Part shown: piece by piece, positions 27,771 to 39,391 of the stretch | Layout of the letters: each line of letters begins with the position of its first letter | Numbering within the stretch: position 1 is the first letter of the stretch | Source: Mixophyes australis | Taxonomy: Eukaryota > Chordata > Amphibia > Anura > Limnodynastidae | Direction: 5' to 3' | NCBI GenBank assembly: GCA_036250195.1 | Contig: JAVHZZ010000002.1 | Location: 271,372,407 to 271,436,406, forward strand | Length of the DNA: 64,000 nt | Notes under the pieces: model-generated | Database searches by the model: none | The model's input: the letters and a program-made list of their open reading frames with translations, nothing else | What the model was told of the DNA's origin: nothing | Position numbers and translations under genes: made by a program

Positions 27771-30700
27771 ATGGACAACGTGCCCTCAGGGCGCTATATG
27801 TCAAATGAGGTGAAGCTGGAGGCCTATAAAAGGGTCCGCAGACACCTCCGCCTGCGGTATGGGATACGGAGGAGCGTTGTCCAGCTCCAGAGGTGCTGGA
27901 GCGATCTCCGGCGCCGTCAGCCAAGGCTCCTTGCTGAACTCCGGCAGGAGATTATAAGAAGTGAGTTCTGTATTAATCGCAAAAACCATGTGTACACATA
28001 TATATTTGCTATATGTTTGTAAATATGTTCACCCTAATCACCTGACATGGCCTACATAACAATGTGCAAGCACACTATAAAGGACATGCCCCTTCCAGTG
28101 CACCCAAAATGCTTTGCCTCCTGTCTCCTACATTTATCTGCTGACAATTTATTGACCTAAATGTTTTATTGTGAAAAATCTCACCATTAAGGGTGGGTTT
28201 TGGAATCAGCCATTCTAACTCTTGACCCGTGTGCTGTAACTTGCTGGTCTAACCTTAAAAAAATTTTGTAGTGACAGATGTGTTGTCATTATTCGGCAAA
28301 GATTTAAAAGGCAGGTTTCAAATTCCAAACACCTTAGTGTATAGACTCATTTTTAAAAACTCCCATAAGATGCAAACAGATTACAGAGTGTACTAGATAT
28401 AGCTAAACAATCTTTATTTACCTTCCTATTTAGTGATTTTTAGACTGTGAGGTAGTCCCAACAAAGGGTGATTTCCAAAGTATACTCAACGTTCTAATAT
28501 TTTAAAATCCATACACTAATTCAGTGGTCCTATAAAGAGAGAACTAATTGACATCATTACCAGCCCCATGGGAGTTTGCTGACATAAATTTACCAACATT
28601 AAGAAAAATACTACTGGCAATTTGTCAAAAAAACAAATTACCCGCCAGTAGTATGTTTGGGGAGTGTGGTAGACAAGACATGCAAATATGGAGCAAGCCG
28701 GCGAACTACACACATATTAAACAATATTCAGGGACTTGAACTCATGACCCCAGTGCTGTGAGAGCAAAGTGCTGACCACGAGGCCACTGCGAATTTCCAC
28801 ATCTCTATGGAAAAGATAAAAATTTGTGACAGGTCATGTGAAATGGTTTGTGTTCATCATGTTTATCTCCTTGCCTTGTTAGTAGCTGGCAATGCAAAGT
28901 TTATTAAACATGTATGATCACCTGATTGTGATAATACTATCAGTTTTTTAAGCTGGTGATTGTGTTAACATGTCCTTTTTGTTTAATTTCCGAGCAGTGG
29001 TGGAGGCCCAGGCAGCAGAGGAGGAGGAGGTGGTGGGGGTGCCAGTGGCAGCAGAGGAGGAGGAGGAGCAGGAGGAGGCGGTGGGGGTGCCAGTGGCAGC
29101 AGAGGAGGAGGAGGTGTCCAACCAGCAGCGCCAGCCGCAGCCGCAGGAGGAGGAGGCGGTGGGAGTGCCAGTGGCAGCAGAGGAGGAGGAGGTGTCCAAC
29201 CAGCAGTGCCAGCCGCAGCCACAGGAGGAGGAGGCAGTGGGAGTGCCAGTGGCATCGTTGCAAGAGGAGGAGCTGGCTGACCCGGAGGGGCAGCAATTGT
29301 CTAACTCCACATCGGGCAGCCAAGAGTCAGTGGAGTTTGATGATAGTAAGTATTTACAATAAGTGATGGACATAATTTGATAATAATGAGATGTGCATTA
29401 TACTTGTACATAATCCCTGCTGTGACATGTTGATTAAATGGTGCCTTAAATGCCACAGGTTGAACACTTATAATATCTGCCTTTAAATTTTAGGCCCATT
29501 AAACACTCAAACCACAGCCATAGCCATCTTAACACATGGCCACGCAGGGCATTGGCCAAAAAAATGTGGCCGCTAGCCTGGTCAACTTGTCAGTATATTA
29601 ATGACTTGTTTAGAAATTCAAATATCCACCAAATTCTTTGGAATTTCTGTGAGTGATTGTGTAGGTAGTGGCCCATGGTAGTGCTTTGACCTGGGGCCAA
29701 TAATGCTGGATAAGACAACCCTGTCCATGGCCCTCTCCCCGTGGTTTACCAGAATTTAGTACATTGATTCAAATGCCTTCTCAACGTCTAATGTGCGTGC
29801 AAATGGTTTTGTTGCCAGAGTCCTAACATTTGAAAGTAATGTAACCGTAAACATCTCTAGTAAATCCTGTCTGTTTGATGAAATATGTATACATGTAACA
29901 TAGTAACATAGTAACATAGTTGATGAGGTTGAAAAAAGACACCAGTCCATCAAGTTCAACCTATTTTGGATCTCCTGCGATCCTGCACTAATATTTGAAA
30001 CTAATCCAGAGTAGGCAACCGCCCATCTGTTTCAATTTTGAAAATCCCCCCAGACTCAATATTGCAATCCAATTTTTACCCTATATCCACTACTATCCTT
30101 TATTTTAAATTAACGGTCGTATCCCTGGATACACCTTTCCGCTAAAAATTTGTCTAACCCTTTCTTAAACATATCTATTGAATCTGCCATCACAACCTTC
30201 CATGGCAATAAATTCCATATCTTGACTGCCATTACTGTAAAGAACCCCTTCCTTTGCTGGTTGTGAAATTTCCTCTCCTCTAACCTTAGGGGATGACCAC
30301 GTGTCCTGTGTATTGGCCTTGGGGTAAAAAGTTCCCATGAAAGCTCTCTGTATTGACCCCTAATGTATTTGTACATAGTAATCATATCTTCCCTTAGACG
30401 CCTCTTTTCTAAAGTAAACATGCCTAAACTGGCTAACCTTTCCTCATAACTTAATGACTCCATACCCTTTATCAATTTTGTCACCCTTCTCTGAACCCTT
30501 TCTAGTTCCAAATTATCTTTTTTATAGAGTGGTGCCCAGAACTGTACTGCATATTCAAGATGAGGTCTTACCAACGATTTATACAGTGGCAAAATGACAC
30601 TGTCTTCCGTTGCATCTATGCACCTTTTTATGCATGCCAATACTTTGTTTGCCCTTGCAGCTGCTGCTTGACATTGAGCACTATTGCTAAGTCTACTGTC

Positions 30701-33700
30701 TACGAGCACTCCCAAATCCTTTTCCATTATAGATTCTCCCAAATTAATTCCATTTAATTTATAGATTGCGTTCTTGTTTTTGATCCCTGAATACATAACC
30801 TTATATTTATCTGTGTTAAACCTCATATTCCATTTAGCCGCCCAATCCTCCAGTTTATTTAAGTCCCTCTCTAAAGAAGCTACATCTTGGTCTGATTTTA
30901 TTACCTTACAGAGTTTAGTGTCATCTGCAAAAATAGAAACTTTACTCTCTAAACCATCACCAAGGTCATTAATAAATATATTAAAAAGGAGTGGTCCCAG
31001 CACGGAACCTTGAGGTACTCCACTTAAGACCTTTGACCAATTAGAAAATGTTCCATTTATCACAACTCTCTGTTCCCTATTCTCTAACCAGTTTTCGATC
31101 CAAGTACAAATTTTGATTTCTAGACCCAGTTCCCTTATTTTGTAAACCAACCTCTTGTGTGGCACTGTATCAAAGGCCTTTGCAAAATCTAAGTAGACCA
31201 CATCTACTGTCCTGCCCTAAGTTCCCACTAACTTCCTCGTAGAAACTAATTAGATTAGTTTGACATGACCTATCCCTCACAAATCCATGTTGATTCCCAC
31301 TAATAATTTTATTGCGTACCAAGTAATCCTGAATACTGTCCCTTAAAATACCTTCCAGTAGTTTCCCCACTATTGATGTCAGGCTTACAGGTCTATAATT
31401 CTCTGGTTGTGATCTCGTCCCCTTTTTAAACAATGGCACCACATCTGCTATTCGCCAATCCCTTGGTACTGAGCCTGATGAGATTGAATTTTTGAAAATT
31501 AAGAATAGCGGTCTAGCTATTTCCGAGTTTAACTCCATAAGGACCCTTGCGTGTATGCCATCTGGACCTGGAGCTTTATTTATCTTAATATTCTTCAGTT
31601 GCCTTTGGACTTCTTCCTCTGACAACCAAGTATTAATTAATGGCATGGTTTAATTTCCATTTTTATGTATTACTCCTGCCATTTGTTCCTCTCTGGTAAA
31701 TACTGAAGAAAAGAACGTGTTTAATATCTCTGCTTTTTCCTTAGTATCATTTATCAATTCACCCATCTCACTTCTTAGGGGTCCTATATTATCTTTTTTA
31801 ATCCTTTTGCCATTTATATACTTAAAAAACTTTTTGGGGTTTGTCTTACTTTCTTTTGCAACGTGCCTTTCATTTTCTAATTTAGCCAATCTAATTTCCT
31901 TTTTGCATGTTTTATTACATTCCTTGTACCTATGGAAGGACTCCTCTGACCCTTCAGACTTAAACAATTTAAATGCACGCTTCTTCCTTTGCATTTCTTC
32001 CCTTACCTTTTTATTTAGCCACATTGGTTTAGACTTAATTCTTTTACATTTATTTCCCATAGGAATGAACTTATACATGTATGTTTCCAACAACATTTTA
32101 AAGACAGCCCACATTTCTTCCGTATTTTTTCCTTCAAAGGCTTTGTCCCAGTCTATGCTCTTTATAGACTCCTTTAGCATATTAAAATTTGCCTTTTTAA
32201 AGTTTAAAGTCCTAGTTGATCCCTTATACTGTTGTTTCTGGAAACTAATTTCAAATGAGACCATATTATGATCACTGTTTCCCAAGTGCTTCTTTACTTG
32301 AAAATTTGATATTACTTCTACATTGTTTCTTATTACTAGGTCCAGTATAGTCCGGTTCCTAGTTGGTTCCTCAACTAATTGGGACATGTAATGGTCTTTT
32401 AGCGTGCTCAGAAACCTATTTCCCCTAGCTGTACCGCAGGTCTCAGTACTCCAATCAATGTCCGGATAATTAAAATCCCCCATAATTAAAATTTGACCTA
32501 GTTGTGTAGCCTTTTCAATTTGCTGTAGAAGTTGGGCTTCCTTAATCGTACTAATATCTGGCGGTTTATAGCATATCCCTATCAGAAACTTCTCTGAACT
32601 TTTTCCTCCGCTGGATATTTCCACCCACAATGCCTCTATATTATCACCAATATTCTCGTATATAACTTCCTGAATACTTGGTTTTAATTCTGGCTTAATA
32701 TTAAGACATACTCCTCCTCCCCTTTTATTTACCCTATCCCTCCTGAAGAGAGAATAGCCTTCCAAGTTGACTGCCCAGTCATGTGTATCATCCCACCAGG
32801 TCTCAGTAATACCTATAATATCATACTGCTCATTCATTGCTACTAGTTTTAACTCCCCCATTTTACCTGTCAGGCTTTTTGCATTTGCAAGCATACACTT
32901 AAATCTATTGCCTCCCTTAGGTATTTCTTTTTGCTTTAAAAAGGGCCGCTCCTTATCGGCTATGCTTCCCTTTCCCCCCTCTCCACCCCCTTTACTCTTG
33001 TTAAATTCCTGCTTACTACTCTTAATGTCTATCCCATAAATACTTGCTTGCCCCTCCCCCCGGAGCCTAGTTTAAAATCTCCTCCAACCTTCTAACCATC
33101 CTCTCCCCTAGCACTGCAGCCCCCTCCTCATTCAGGTGCAATCCATCACGACAATAAAGATGGCAACTGACCGAGAAATCAGCCCAGTGCTCTAAGAATC
33201 CAAAACCCTCCTTCTTACACCAATCTTTTAGCCACGCATTAACCTCCCTAATCTCCCGCTGCCTCCCTGGACTAGTGCGTGGCACAGGTAGTATTTTCCG
33301 AAAATACTACCTTGGATGTCCTTGCCTTAAGTTTGCAACCTATGTCCCTGAAATCATTCTTTAGGACACCCCTTCTTCCTCTAACTAGGTCATTGGTGCC
33401 AACATGCACCAAAACCGCTGGGTCATTCCCAGCCCCTCCCAACAATCTGTCCACCCGATCCGCAATATGCCGTGCCCGAGCACCCGGGAGACAACACACT
33501 GTTCGGCATGCACGGTCCCGGTAACAGATTGCCCTATCTACCTTCCTAATAATTGAATCCCCTACCACCACAATCTGCCTGGGTCCCTGAGTAACTTTGG
33601 TCCCCTCTGTGCTGGAGAGACCATTCCCCTGGTTGCTAGAGGAAGCAGTGTCATCCAACTCTACCAATTCTGAACTGCCTTCCACAGTATCTTCATCCAA

Positions 33701-34378
33701 TCTGGCAAATCTGCTGGGATTGCCTAGCTCAGAACTGGCCTGCCTCTTCCTCCCTCTGCTACCCCTAGTAACTGTTACCCAGCTGCCTACCTGTGCATCC
33801 TCCTCTGTCTCTGCTCCACCCTGCTCAGATAACGCATCAATGGTGAGCTGTAAACTCTACTCCAGGTTGGCAATGTCTCTCAATGTTGCAATGGTCTGCT
33901 TTAGATCAGTTACCTGGGCTTCCAAAGAGACCAATTGCTCACATTTCTCACAGAGGTATAAACCTTGGAACACTTGCTCCAAGTGTGCATACATATGACA
34001 AGATATGCATTGAGTGAGATCATCAAGCCTGCTACTACTCATCTTATTATGGCTAACCTAACTTCTTATAGCCTACAGTGAACTTTAGTACTAGCCTTTC
34101 CTAGCCACTTACCAGATTAAACCCCTTCCTGGATTCAACTCCTTACTGGAACCAACTCCACACTTTAAACAAAAATGTATGTAATGTTTATTTTCTGATT
34201 TCTTTTAGCACCCACGGAGGAAGCTGCCAATTGGCCTCCACCACCACCCACCGCAGCAGAACTTATGGCCCACATGGGTCAAATTGTGGAGGACCTGGAA
34301 GGCCTCCACCAACATATTGGCACTATTATCGCCAATATTCGGTTCAAATTGGCCTACTGGGCCTCATTTCAACCTTAA
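27771..34378 (+). CDS. Second small SANT-like, acidic-repeat protein of E1
   Basis: Exons 27771-27960, 28998-29345 and 34209-34378 (GT-AG, phases agree) give 235 codons plus stop. Exon 1 encodes a SANT-like second half (YKRVRRHLRLRYGIRRSVVQ, then QRCWSDLRRRQP). Exon 2 is an acidic tandem repeat (EEEEVSNQQ and AVGVPVA units). Exon 3 is a Pro-rich stretch and a helical C-terminus (LMAHMGQIVEDLEGLHQH). The start is uncertain: upstream in-frame sequence at 27720-27770 encodes FARRELRVLTEA, the expected first SANT helix, but has no ATG. ATTGAGG at 27719-27725 looks like an ATGAGG start with one extra T, so the true start may have been lost or lie in an unseen exon. ATG 27771 has a strong Kozak context. 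Intron 2 holds the antisense LINE. Missing from E2. Confidence 0.68.
28733..28800 (-). other. tRNA-like module c (E1, intron of the small SANT gene)
   Basis: On the minus strand CAGTGGCCTCGTGGTCAGCA (A-box-like) is followed about 35 bases later by GAGTTCAAGTCCC (close to a B-box consensus). No counterpart in E2, because the whole segment is absent there. Similar tRNA-like units are common in vertebrate SINEs. Confidence 0.55.
28998..29280. repeat. GAG-rich in-frame repeat in exon 2 of the small SANT gene
   Basis: Degenerate repeats built from GAGGAGGAGG(T/C)GGTGGG and AGTGCCAGTGGCAGCAG blocks, plus two copies of a 66-bp unit with AACCAGCAG. Long frames on the other strand are composition artefacts. 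Confidence 0.85.
30110..32894 (-). pseudogene. LINE ORF2: AP endonuclease and reverse transcriptase
   Basis: The N-terminal frame (32894-31650) has the endonuclease signatures ITETWW, GDFNYPDIDW and NSDHNMV. The reverse transcriptase begins in 31646-31170 (KAPGPDGIHA, YRPVSLTS, GNQHGFVRDRSCQTNL) and continues after a frameshift at about 31190 in 31201-30110 (DFAKAFDTV, SGVPQGSVLGPLLF, FADDTKL). A stop separates the endonuclease and RT frames at about 31650. Motif spelling fits the CR1 group. Not functional as it stands. Confidence 0.9.
33067..34042 (-). pseudogene. LINE ORF1: zinc-finger/coiled coil plus esterase-like domain
   Basis: The N-terminus (34042-33857) has a Cys-rich finger (CISCHMYAH ... 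LCEKC) and a short coiled coil. An in-frame TAG at about 33859-33857 interrupts it. The frame then continues to an SGNH/GDSL-type esterase (VVVGDSIIRKVD; VHVGTNDLVRGRRG). A frameshift near 33285-33300 moves the last part, with the DGLHLNEEG catalytic Asp-x-x-His block, to 33285-33067. An esterase in ORF1 is known for CR1-group LINEs. Confidence 0.82.
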
Positions 34379-35274
34379 TTTTTTTTTTTTTTTAAAAATT
34401 TAGTGTACATATTTGTATGTAAATAGTTTCCAAACATTGTTCCATTTTAAAACTCTAATATACGTTTATAAAAAAACCTTGGTGTGTGTGTCTTTATTCA
34501 TCTCATTACACAACATGTGGGTATATAGAATAATCCGAAAAGAGTAAGGAAGAAAGATGATTTGCTTATAACATCATTTCTATAGCACACAAGGATTTCT
34601 TTAGTTGTTTGCATGTAATCCAAAAGTAACATGTGCCCTCCACGAACAAGCCATCCCTATAAGAGGTATTGCATCTGTAGGCCCTGTGTGCAAGATAAAT
34701 TCCCCAAAGTCAAATGCCCTAGCTAGTTACCAATTTCCCTAAATACATATGTCATTGTAGTGATAGTCCAAGGTTACATTCAAGTAACAGAGCAAAGCCA
34801 GTCACACATTGAAGAGAGCCTCGAAAGTGTACCCAGAAGTGGCGTCAGTGGTGTAAGGCAGAAGTGCAAGCGAGGCAAAGGATCATGGTACTGGAGTGTG
34901 GAGAGCGGCCTGTTTGGATAAAGCTGAGTACATGACATAACATGTACGCCATGGATCCAGATGAAAGTCTATTTGCTGACAATGTTGCATTTAACTCGAA
35001 GATGCTGTCACCTACAACACCCCTTCCCCCTCTTAGTCCATTCAGAATACTCAATGTCAGCATGCACCTAATAATGTGCATGTGAAGTGTAGGCCGTGAG
35101 GCTTCTCTGATTTTTTTATCCAAATAAAGATTTACTTTCAATACAGTATAAATCAGAGGGCATATTTTACAATATGGTTGAGCGTGTGTAACAAATCCAA
35201 AATAAAAAAAGAAAGCATTGTGTCACATTTCTTGATAGGATAATGATTCCAGTCCACACATTAGTTATGGGTAT

Positions 35275-35343
35275 GCTTGGTATTTGAACTCATGACTGCT
35301 GTGTTGTGAGTCCAAAGCGCTAACCAGTGAGCTACCTGTGAGA
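35275..35343 (-). other. tRNA-like module a1 (E1)
   Basis: On the minus strand AGGTAGCTCACTGGTTAGCG is an excellent D-arm/A box, followed by an anticodon-arm-like GGACTCACAACACAG and a B box ATGAGTTCAAATACC. The overall arrangement resembles an elongator tRNA. The E2 counterpart is at 53262-53335. Confidence 0.6.
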
Positions 35344-35440
35344 TAATTTATGTGAATAATGAAGAGTAGTATTAAGTGCGAGGTGTCTGTGTAGCACGCA
35401 TGCTGTATTGTTGGTGCTGTCTGGGTTTAATTACATCTGA

Positions 35441-35511
35441 GGTTGGGGTAGTGGGTAGCTGTCCCACTTTGCATACAGTCATTCCTGAGTTCTAATCCAG
35501 ACAGAAACCCT
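35441..35511 (+). other. tRNA-like module g1 (E1)
   Basis: GGGTAGTGGGTAGCTGTCCC at A-box position and GAGTTCTAATCC at B-box position, about 35 bases apart. E2 counterpart on the minus strand at 53078-53145. Confidence 0.55.
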
Positions 35512-36151
35512 TCCTCTGTGTGGCGGTTGTATACACTCTTGTGTGTATCCTTTATTGAAGAGTATGCTATGCATTTTGCTGAAAGATGTATTTACACCAC
35601 ATACATTTTAATACATTTGTTTTTCATGTGTTTTTAATGTAGCCATGTCCATGCATTTTGCGCACTATACGGCGACTTGAAATCCTAAACAGTGAAAGAT
35701 CGTGAAGAATGTGTTTGTTGTTAACAGTGTGTATTACGCTAATTAGTAGCAAAGGAAAAACAAGGTTGAGAGTGTTCCAGATTATTTTTAATTGACAGTG
35801 ATTAATGAGTAAAGAGCTATCTCGTTAAAAAAAGCCTCAGGCATGTTTGTTGTGTTGTATATAAATAAACTGTTGGTCCCTCCCACAGTGGGCGTGAAGT
35901 ATGCATTGTTTAGCTTGCCGTCAATCAGTTGAGAGCCGTCGCTTATGCGTGTAGCATGTTTAAAGATCCGCAGGTGGGTGTGTTTTCTAATGTTTGCATT
36001 GCTTATTTGCGTCACTTAGTTGTAATGGACCACAAGGGGGTGTGTTTTTGCTGTTTGAGGTGCTTATTTCACTCGCAAATCGGTTTCCTTCACTCAAAGT
36101 ATGCAACGCAGATGCGTGTGCGTTTGCGTACCTTGATGAATCAGGCCCAAA

Positions 36152-37023
36152 GTTTTAGGTTTTCTTAAAACTGGAGCTGTGGAAAAAGCCTCTTTGAGGG
36201 CATGGAATTCAGATAATGCTGAAGCTGGCCGTGTCTTGGTATCTACCCCTTTCTTAGTGAGGGCAGCAATAGATGCTACAATCGAGGAATAATTCTGGAT
36301 GAATTGCCTGTAATAGTTGGCGAAATCCCAAGAAACGTTGGATGGCTTTCAGGCTGGAGGGAATAGGAAAATTGATATTAGCTTTGACTTTCTCGGGATC
36401 CATGCGTAATCCTTGTCCAGAGACAATGTAACCCAGAAAGGTAGTTTCTGATGTTTCGAAAACACATTTCTCTAGTTTACAAAAGAACTGGTTAGCTCTG
36501 AGCCTAGACAGCACCTCTGCTACATGAGCCTGATGAGACTTTAAAACCTGCGAGAAAATCAAAATATCATCCAAGTAGACGACAATGGAAGAATACAGAA
36601 GGTCATTGAAAATTTTGATCACAAAACTTTGGAACACTGCTGGGGTATTGCTGAGTCCAAACGGCATAACCAGGTATTCGTAATGGCCATCTCTAGTATT
36701 AAATGCCGTTTTCCACTCATCTCCATCCTGATAAGATTAAAGGTGCCCCTCAGGTCCAATTTGGCAAATATCTGTGCCCCCTTTATTCGGTTGAATAATT
36801 CGGTGACCAAAGGAATGGGATACCGGTTTTTCAAGGTGATAGCATTGAGACCTCTGTAGTCAATACAAGGATGTAATGTCCCGTCTTTTTTTTTTTTCAA
36901 ACAAAAGTACTGCACCCGCTGGAGAGGTAGATGGTTGAATAACGCCTCGAGCCAGGTTTTCTTTCACATAATCTGACATAGCTTGCATTTCAGGAACAGA
37001 TAGAGGAAAGACCCGACCCTAGG
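36152..37023 (-). pseudogene. G1 reverse transcriptase and RNase H N-terminal part
   Basis: Continuation of the G1 pol on the far side of E1. Minus-strand frames show [43 protein letters not shown], the catalytic [10 protein letters not shown], and FLGYIVSGQGL, then decay toward RNase H. A frameshift lies between the frames 36915-36619 and 36667-36254. Its left edge is cut by E1 and its right edge by element A. Confidence 0.9.
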
Positions 37024-37028
37024 GTGGT

Positions 37029-38395
37029 TGTCACTCACCGGACCGTGAGTGCCTCTGCGCTGGTGCGTGGTTCTCTAGCCTTCCTGCCGGCGTCTGTCCT
37101 GAGCCGCGGCCATCCGCCATCTTGATGGACTGCGCATGCGCAGCACCCAAGAACTCTTATGACCTTTGTTTTTAATCTAATTGGAGGATCAGGCACCTCT
37201 CCCTATTTAAGGCACCTGTGCTCATTACCTCGTTGCCTGATCTTGAGTCTTATTCCCTGTGAGTCTCTGAAGGTGTCTCCTGTGTCCTGTTTGTGTTTTC
37301 AGTTCCCTGCTGATTACCTGCTCTACTCATCGGTGGTTCCCATACCCGCTACTGACTCCTGTGTCCTGCTCGTGTCTTCAGCTTCCTGCTGATTATCTGC
37401 TCTACTCATCGGTGGTTCCCATACCCGCTACTGAATCCTGTGTCCTGCTCGTGTCTTCAGCTTCCTGCTGATTACCTGCTCCGCTCATCAGCGGTTCTCA
37501 TACCCGCTACTAACACTGGTATCCTGCTCGTGTCCTCAGCTATCTATTGGATTACCTGCTCTGCTCACCTGCGGTTCCCATACCCGCTTCAGCCATTCAG
37601 CGCTCCTGCTGTGCCTGCATATCCTTGTGGACAAGCTTCTCTACTCATCAGCGGTATGCTTACTTGCTATTGACTTTCAACTGTTACCTTGCATATCTGC
37701 TTAGGACAAGCTTCCCTACTCAGCAGCGGTATCCATACCCTCTATAGACTATTAGATATAACGCTGCATATCTGTTTGGAGAAAGTTCCTCTGTGCTCTC
37801 ATTGTATTCATACAGCTATTGACTCTATTCATTCCTCCACTTATCCTCACCTGGACAAGTCCTCACCTCCTCGCAGTGGTACAACTTGCTGTCCGCAGAC
37901 CACTGACGCCTCCTCTACCTACCTGCACCTGGACAAGTCTTCTCATCACAACAGTGGTACAACTTGCTGAACGCAGACCACTGACTTCCCGCTACCCTAC
38001 CTGCACCTGGACAAGTCTTCTCATCACAGCAGTGGAACAACTTGCTGAACGCAGACCACTGACTTCCCGCTACCTCCCTGCACCTGGACAAGTCTTTCCT
38101 TCACAGCAGTGGTACAACTTGCTGAACGCAGACCACTGACTCTCCCATTACCTTCCTTCACCTGCTCTCCGTGGTTGAAACCTATCTTCCACTATAGCTG
38201 CAAGTCGCTGACTTATCTACCAGTATAGCTGCAAGTCACTGACTATCATCAGTTCCATTGTCATCCTCTCTCCATCTGCTGTTATATACGTTCCACTATT
38301 CACCCTGCTGCCAAAGGACCGCTGTGCAAACTCCGCCCCTCTGGTAAGCATAGTCACCTGGTGAATCCTGGTCAGAACTCCTAGTGCCCGTGACA
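37029..38395 (+). repeat. 5' LTR of element A
   Basis: 1367 bp, TGTCACTCACC to CCCGTGACA. It contains four units of about 77 bp at about 37845-38150, each with a CAGTGGT...ACCACTG inverted repeat, and a 31-bp unit (AGTATAGCTGCAAGTC core) in two copies near 38195-38245. Long plus-strand frames here are repeat artefacts. Confidence 0.92.
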
Positions 38396-38408
38396 GTAAG
38401 ATCAGGCC

Positions 38409-39341
38409 ATGACAGACCCAGGATCGGAACCAACAGCTAAAGAGATGCTGCAGTACCTGGTTACTCTGATTGAACAACAAGATGTTCGACAGCAACAGTT
38501 GTTTCAATGTTGTCAGGCTCTAGCCTCCCGAGGAATCCCTGAGCAAAATGTAGCAGCTACTGTTGACCCTCCAGTACCTCCTTCTTCTCCCCCAGTGCCA
38601 TCCCAGGTGTCTACTGTTTCCACGCTACACCTGCCTACTCCTTCTAAGTATGATGGAGACCCCAAAACCTGTAGGGGTTTTCTCAACCAATGTTCCATTA
38701 ATTTTGAACTCCAACCACATAACTTTTCTACTCATCGTTCCAAAGTGGCCTATCTCATCTCTTTGTTTTCCGGACAGGCTCTCTCATGGGCCTCCCCTCT
38801 GTGGGAAAGAAATGACCCCCTATTGGAGGATAGTGCCATGTTTATTTCTACGTTTCAAAGAATTTTCGTCAAACCTGGTCGTGTTGTCTCTGCGGCTTCC
38901 AGCATTCTCCGGCTACGCCGAGGATCTCGGTCTGTAGCTCAGTACGTCATCCAATTTCGGATTCTTGCCTCCAAGCTCCAATGGAACACTGAGGCGCTGA
39001 TAGCTTCCTTCTGACAGGGGCTTGCCGACAAGAATAAAGACGCACTGACCTCACAAGAGTTACCTTCCTCCTTGGACGATTTGATTTCTCTATGCCATCG
39101 TGTAGACATGAGGTTTCGTGAGAGAGATTCCGAAAGAGTAATTTCCTCCAAAGCGCCTGTTCGCTCAGTATCCCAAGTTCGCCATCTTCCACCTTCAGTA
39201 GAACCCATGGAGTTAGGACGCTCTAAACTAACATCTGAAGAGAGGGAGCGACAAGTGAAGAATAGACTCTGTATCTATTGCACTGACTCTACTCACATGC
39301 TGAACTCATGCCCTAGAAGGTCGGGAAATGCCAGGCCCTAA
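38409..39341 (+). pseudogene. gag of element A
   Basis: Starts MTDPGSEPTAKEMLQYL. It has the capsid-like core (GFLNQCSINFELQPHNF, SGQALSWASPLWERND) and a zinc-knuckle remnant [18 protein letters not shown] at 39012-39014, where B has TGG, truncates it. The frame then runs to TAA at 39341. Protease and RT follow in the -1 frame, suggesting gag-pol frameshifting. Confidence 0.9.
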
Positions 39342-39391
39342 CCAGTTCTGGAGAGGTAAGGTTAGGGTCCCTGGAGTCCTCTCCAAATTCT

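Larger units (their letters stand above)
29895..34171 (-). mobile_element. CR1-like LINE in E1 (near full length, dead)
   Basis: Minus-strand non-LTR retrotransposon inserted in intron 2 of the small SANT gene. The 5' part is ORF1 (34042-33067), then ORF2 with endonuclease and reverse transcriptase (32894-30110), then a short 3' UTR and a tail of ATGTTACT-type repeats at 29897-29922. It is missing from E2 together with the flanking segment. Similar AAATATGTATA / AAAATGTATGT words flank it but do not make a clear target duplication. Confidence 0.88.
14365..36148 (+). mobile_element. E1: giant PIF/Harbinger transposon with three genes
   Basis: Terminal inverted repeats of about 31 bp: the left end begins GGGCCCGATTCATCAAGG and the right end, reverse-complemented, begins GGGCCTGATTCATCAAGG; both continue TACGCAAACGCA. 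AAA flanks each side (14362-14364 and 36149-36151). Removing the element and one AAA rejoins the gypsy RNase H in frame, which fixes the boundaries. It contains a Harbinger transposase (18318-20056, plus), a Myb/SANT gene (26333-24131, minus) and a small acidic SANT-like gene (27771-34378, plus). It also has a 42-bp minisatellite near the left end and tRNA-like modules near both ends. About 4.3 kb is a later CR1-like LINE, so the element itself is about 17.5 kb, far larger than typical Harbingers. Confidence 0.93.
34379..36148. other. E1 right end region
   Basis: 3' flank of the small SANT gene, then sequence matched by the inverted region 52447-53890 of E2 (for example GTGTACCCAGAAGTGG at about 34828). 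It contains two tRNA-like modules and the right terminal inverted repeat (about 36118-36148) with subterminal GCATGTTTAAAGATCCGCAG and CACTCAAAG-type words. I see no protein gene. Confidence 0.65.

Noticed and set aside
28940..29373. Leu/Ser/Pro-rich frames on the minus strand and an Arg-rich plus frame
   Set aside because: They are shadows of the GAG-rich acidic repeat in exon 2 of the small SANT gene; the splice-consistent frame is the Glu-rich one.
37159..38139. Chain of Pro/Ser/Cys-rich open frames in the element A LTR (also 47945-48767)
   Set aside because: The hairpin unit has a period of about 77-78 bp, which lets frames run on. They are LTR sequence, not an envelope or accessory gene.
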